DNA from: an uncultured Ruminococcus sp.
GTDB lineage: Bacteria; Bacillota; Clostridia; Oscillospirales; Ruminococcaceae
Assembly (NCBI GenBank): GCA_900556055.1
Contig: USNJ01000132.1
Span: 1 to 5,726 of the forward strand
Reading direction: 5' to 3'
DNA: 5,726 nt
The notes below the pieces were generated by a model that did not search any database, was not told the DNA's origin, and worked only from the letters and a program-made list of their open reading frames with translations. Below, one piece after another: positions 5,554-5,726 of this stretch. The position numbers and the translations under genes were made by a program. Within the stretch, counting starts at the first letter, position 1, and the number at the start of each line of letters is the position of its first letter.

Positions 5554-5726
5554 ATGAACAAATTCTCCCGTGCCTTAGCCGCTGCAGCCATTTCTTTAGC
5601 TTTCGCTTGCCCCGCTTTGGCCTCTACTCCAGACGATTTCATTAGCGTCTCCGTAAATGGCGAAGTTCTCTATTTAGACCAAGCTCCCGTGCTTAAAGAC
5701 GGCACCACCTTAGTGCCTATGCGCGG
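5554..5726 (+). CDS. Secreted protein with copper amine oxidase N-terminal-like (stalk) domain, 3' end cut by window
   Basis: Only the first 57 complete codons are present. ATG 5554 follows GGAGG (5544-5548) at 5 bases. Residues 1-23 are a clear Sec signal peptide: MNKFSR, an alanine-rich hydrophobic core, and an ALA motif with likely cleavage after A23. The mature part holds ISVSVNGEVL, then APVLKDGTTLVPMR (44-57), the hallmark of the copper amine oxidase N-terminal-like domain. In Firmicutes this domain is usually a surface or cell-wall stalk module without amine oxidase activity. What follows the domain, and hence the function, is unseen. Codon choice (frequent TTA leucine, GCT/GCC alanine, TCT/TCC serine) looks unlike uvrA and the RING gene. 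Together with the domain type this recalls Negativicutes rather than Ruminococcus, which is inference. No convincing promoter was found between 5408 and 5540. Confidence 0.85.
   Translation, partial: MNKFSRALAAAAISLAFACPALASTPDDFISVSVNGEVLYLDQAPVLKDGTTLVPMR

Noticed and set aside
5460..5642. Minus-strand 60-codon frame, lysine/alanine-rich, opposite the stalk-domain gene start.
   Set aside because: The alanine-rich part mirrors the signal peptide of the plus-strand gene; no ribosome site seen and no family likeness.

Overview
The window reads as a short stretch of a Gram-positive gut-type chromosome, most like a Ruminococcus/Oscillospiraceae clostridium. This is inferred from UvrA style, a Prok-RING/zinc-ribbon membrane protein, sigma-A promoters with TATAAT boxes, strong Shine-Dalgarno sites and intrinsic terminators with T-runs. 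The two ends look different from this core and may come from another genome.

Layout. At the extreme left (2-79, +) lies the tail of an open frame resembling an internal piece of an IS1634-type transposase, which stops abruptly. Next, on the minus strand, is an ECF-type sigma factor gene (651 to 103). It is followed, with a 17-base overlap and an excellent ribosome binding site, by the first codons of a second gene (from 119 leftwards). That gene is cut off near position 80 and is a candidate anti-sigma factor. The 652-1001 intergenic region holds a plus-strand extended -10 promoter, a direct repeat and a set of mutually exclusive hairpins. One of these hairpins looks like a terminator on the minus strand ahead of the sigma gene.

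A monocistronic plus-strand gene (1002-1994) encodes a 330-residue protein with a RING-like zinc domain, a zinc ribbon and about three membrane segments, and is closed by an intrinsic terminator. A consensus TTGACA-17-TATAAT promoter with a LexA-box-like site just downstream then drives uvrA (2263-5085), the complete 940-residue damage-recognition ATPase of nucleotide excision repair, also closed by a terminator. An extended -10 promoter precedes a tRNA-Gln(TTG) gene (5291-5366) and its terminator. The last 173 bases start a secreted copper-amine-oxidase-N-like (stalk) domain protein that runs off the window.

The genes do not form one pathway: each main unit has its own promoter and/or terminator. 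The most notable thing is the boundaries. The left junction cuts both a transposase-like frame and the gene after sigma. On the right, the tRNA has a poorly matched acceptor stem (A-C at 7:66, two G-U pairs) and a six-base variable loop, as if its two halves had different origins. Together these suggest either real recombination or a metagenomic assembly chimera, and should be settled before any biology is read into the neighbourhood. I see no convincing new defence, CRISPR or mobile system in the window.
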